The notes below the pieces were generated by a model. That model ran no database searches and was not told the DNA's origin. It worked only from the letters and a program-made list of their open reading frames with translations. From NCBI GenBank assembly GCA_903924185.1, contig CAIYAN010000082.1, forward strand, positions 1 to 5,672: a DNA stretch of 5,672 nucleotides, read 5' to 3'. The DNA is from an uncultured Opitutia bacterium (GTDB lineage: Bacteria; Verrucomicrobiota; Verrucomicrobiia; Opitutales; UBA953). Made by a program: the position numbers and the translations under genes. Position 1 is the stretch's first letter. Each line of letters starts with the position of its first letter. Shown in pieces: positions 4,291-5,672 of the stretch.

Positions 4291-5672
4291 GTGGCCCCGG
4301 AGACCCCCATGCAGCGACAGTACCGTGAGTTTCGTGAGAAACTCGCGAGCGGGACCATCCTACTTTTTCGCTTAGGTGACTTCTACGAGGTCTTCGGGGA
4401 AGACGCCGAAATAGCGTCCAAGGTCCTCGGGCTGACCCTGACAAAGCGCCACGAGACTCCGATGGCTGGGTTGCCTTACCACGCTGCACCGGCGTATGTT
4501 AATCGCCTCCTGTCCGCTGGCTGGAAGGTTGCCATCTGCGACCAACTGGAAGCACCCGTCGCCGGGAAGTTAGTCCGCCGAGGTCTCACGCGTATCCTGA
4601 CGCCGGGGACGGCCCTAGAAGACTCGCAGCTCGATTCGCGCCGCGGGAACTACCTCGCCGCACTTTCTTGGGATAAGCACGGCTGGCATGCCTCGTGGCT
4701 CGATGTTTCTACGGCGGACTTCCGACTCGCCACCGACCAGAACCCGCAGCGTCTCTTGCCTTTATTACATTCGGTTAGTCCACGTGAAGTGGTTCTACCC
4801 GAAGGGCTCGAACCGCCGCCCGAGTTCCGGGAAGCCTTCGAGGTCTTCATGCAGGGCAGGGCAGTCTCGCGTTTACCTGGATGGAACTTTGAAGTCGCCG
4901 CCGGCGCTCGCTTGGTCGCGCAGACCCTCGCCGTGCATGGCTTAGCCGGCTTTGGCCTTACGGATGAGCATCCCGCCCTCGGCGCCGCCGGTGCAGTGCT
5001 GGGTTATGTGACCGACTCACTCTGCGATCGTCCCAAGAACCTTTTTCGACTCATCGAAGCTAAGTTGGGAGCTGCCGTCCTCCTCGACGCGGCGTCCTCG
5101 CGTAACCTCGAACTTTTTGCCGCGACCAACGGCTCACGCGAGACGTCCTTACTCGAAGCCATTGACAAAACCGCCACCCCCGCCGGAGCGCGCCAGCTCG
5201 CTTTGTGGCTGGCCGAACCTTCGACTGATTTAACCGTAATCCACCGGCGGCAGGCCGCGGTGGGTGAGTTTTTCAAGCACGCCGGGGCATCGTCCCGACT
5301 GGGCGAATCACTCAAGGGCGTCCGTGATGTTCCGCGCATCCTCGCCCGCCTCCAGAATCGACTCCGCAATCCGCGCGAACTCGGCGGCATCAAGGATACG
5401 TTACAGGCCTTACCTTTATTAAAAGAAGAATTGGCCGCCTTGCCAGGCGGTGCCCTGCAGGCCTGCGCGGAGCGTATCTCGCTGGAATCACCCTTGCTCG
5501 GCAAGCTGACGGCCGCCTTGGCCGAGGAACTACCGGTGGACCTGACGGAAGGCGGCGCCTTGCGCACCGGTTTCGACACGGAACTCGATCGACTCAGGTC
5601 TTTAGCCACCGACAGTAAGACTTGGATTGCTGACTTCGAGCGACAGGAGCAGACCCGCACGGGCATCCGATC
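4291..5672 (+). CDS. mutS: DNA mismatch repair protein MutS, N-terminal half (partial)
   Basis: About 460 residues are visible before the window ends; MutS is usually about 850-900. The mismatch-binding domain has 'LGDFYEVF' with the Phe-x-Glu reader motif intact (Phe31, Glu33), which marks MutS1 rather than MutS2. Then come 'PMAGLPYHAAPAYVNRLL', 'AICDQLEAP' and 'RILTPGT' (about 101-107). The connector follows, and the core domain shows 'LLDAASSRNLELF' (264-276), 'PAGARQLALWLAEP' (297-310) and the clamp entry 'RTGIR' at the right edge. The Walker ATPase lies outside the window. MutS recognises mispairs and small loops and recruits MutL. GTG 4291 gives 'MAPETPMQRQY', matching the conserved 'TPMM.QY' start of MutS proteins; ATG 4309 has the better ribosome binding site but loses Thr-Pro. 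An in-frame TGA at 4237-4239 limits any further extension. Confidence 0.95.
   Translation, partial: MAPETPMQRQYREFREKLASGTILLFRLGDFYEVFGEDAEIASKVLGLTLTKRHETPMAGLPYHAAPAYVNRLLSAGWKVAICDQLEAPVAGKLVRRGLTRILTPGTALEDSQLDSRRGNYLAALSWDKHGWHASWLDVSTADFRLATDQNPQRLLPLLHSVSPREVVLPEGLEPPPEFREAFEVFMQGRAVSRLPGWNFEVAAGARLVAQTLAVHGLAGFGLTDEHPALGAAGAVLGYVTDSLCDRPKNLFRLIEAKLGAAVLLDAASSRNLELFAATNGSRETSLLEAIDKTATPAGARQLALWLAEPSTDLTVIHRRQAAVGEFFKHAGASSRLGESLKGVRDVPRILARLQNRLRNPRELGGIKDTLQALPLLKEELAALPGGALQACAERISLESPLLGKLTAALAEELPVDLTEGGALRTGFDTELDRLRSLATDSKTWIADFERQEQTRTGIR
4299..4302 (+). promoter_or_regulatory. Candidate ribosome binding site favouring the internal mutS ATG at 4309
   Basis: GGAG lies 6 nt before ATG 4309, a good spacing. 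For the upstream GTG 4291 the nearest purine run, GAGGG at 4271-4275, is 15 nt away, which is too far to be typical. This signal therefore competes with the homology argument for GTG 4291. Confidence 0.4.

Noticed and set aside
4143..4489. Minus-strand frames opposite the phoH end, the spacer and the mutS start
   Set aside because: Both flanking forward genes are supported by conserved motifs; these frames are basic, low-complexity and lack family features.
5004..5666. A 220-codon open frame on the minus strand
   Set aside because: It lies wholly antisense to mutS, which has clear family motifs in the forward frame. The translation is Ser/Arg/Ala-rich with no recognisable motif, as expected from the complement of a GC-rich gene.

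Overview
The window is gene-dense, GC-rich bacterial chromosome with conserved housekeeping genes on both strands. No mobile element, CRISPR array, tRNA or rRNA is visible. Several sequence styles fit Verrucomicrobiota, perhaps Opitutae: the RecR Toprim segment 'GNDIEGEATCHYI', the MutS segment 'AICDQLEAP..GKLV' and a gluconate-dehydrogenase-type subunit 3 tail. This placement rests on remembered family patterns and was not tested by search, so it is moderate to low confidence.

Layout. Positions 1-154 (+) hold the last 50 codons of a gluconate 2-dehydrogenase subunit 3-like protein, cut by the left edge. Its stop codon interlocks tail-to-tail with that of a leftward cluster: ybaB/ebfC (1912-2217), recR (1301-1903) and an Rsm22/METTL17-like methyltransferase (151-1314). 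This cluster is tight, with an 8-nt gap and then a 14-nt overlap, and reads as one transcription unit. A 97-nt divergent spacer (2218-2314) separates it from a rightward series: a DUF971 protein (2315-2620), a PIN-PhoH ATPase (2642-4213) and mutS (from about 4291, running off the right edge). No gene-free stretch exceeds 100 nt.

Functions. RecR and YbaB are DNA-repair and nucleoid partners commonly found together, usually behind dnaX, which is not adjacent here. MutS adds mismatch repair. The PIN-PhoH protein and the Rsm22-like methyltransferase point to RNA and ribosome metabolism, and DUF971 is a domain linked in other lineages to Fe-S proteins. These are probably neighbouring housekeeping genes rather than one new pathway, and I see no convincing undescribed system. 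The points most worth checking are an unusual polar insertion in the PhoH ATPase, an Rsm22-like protein without the cysteines expected for an Fe-S cluster, the mutS start, and start sites lacking Shine-Dalgarno sequences.
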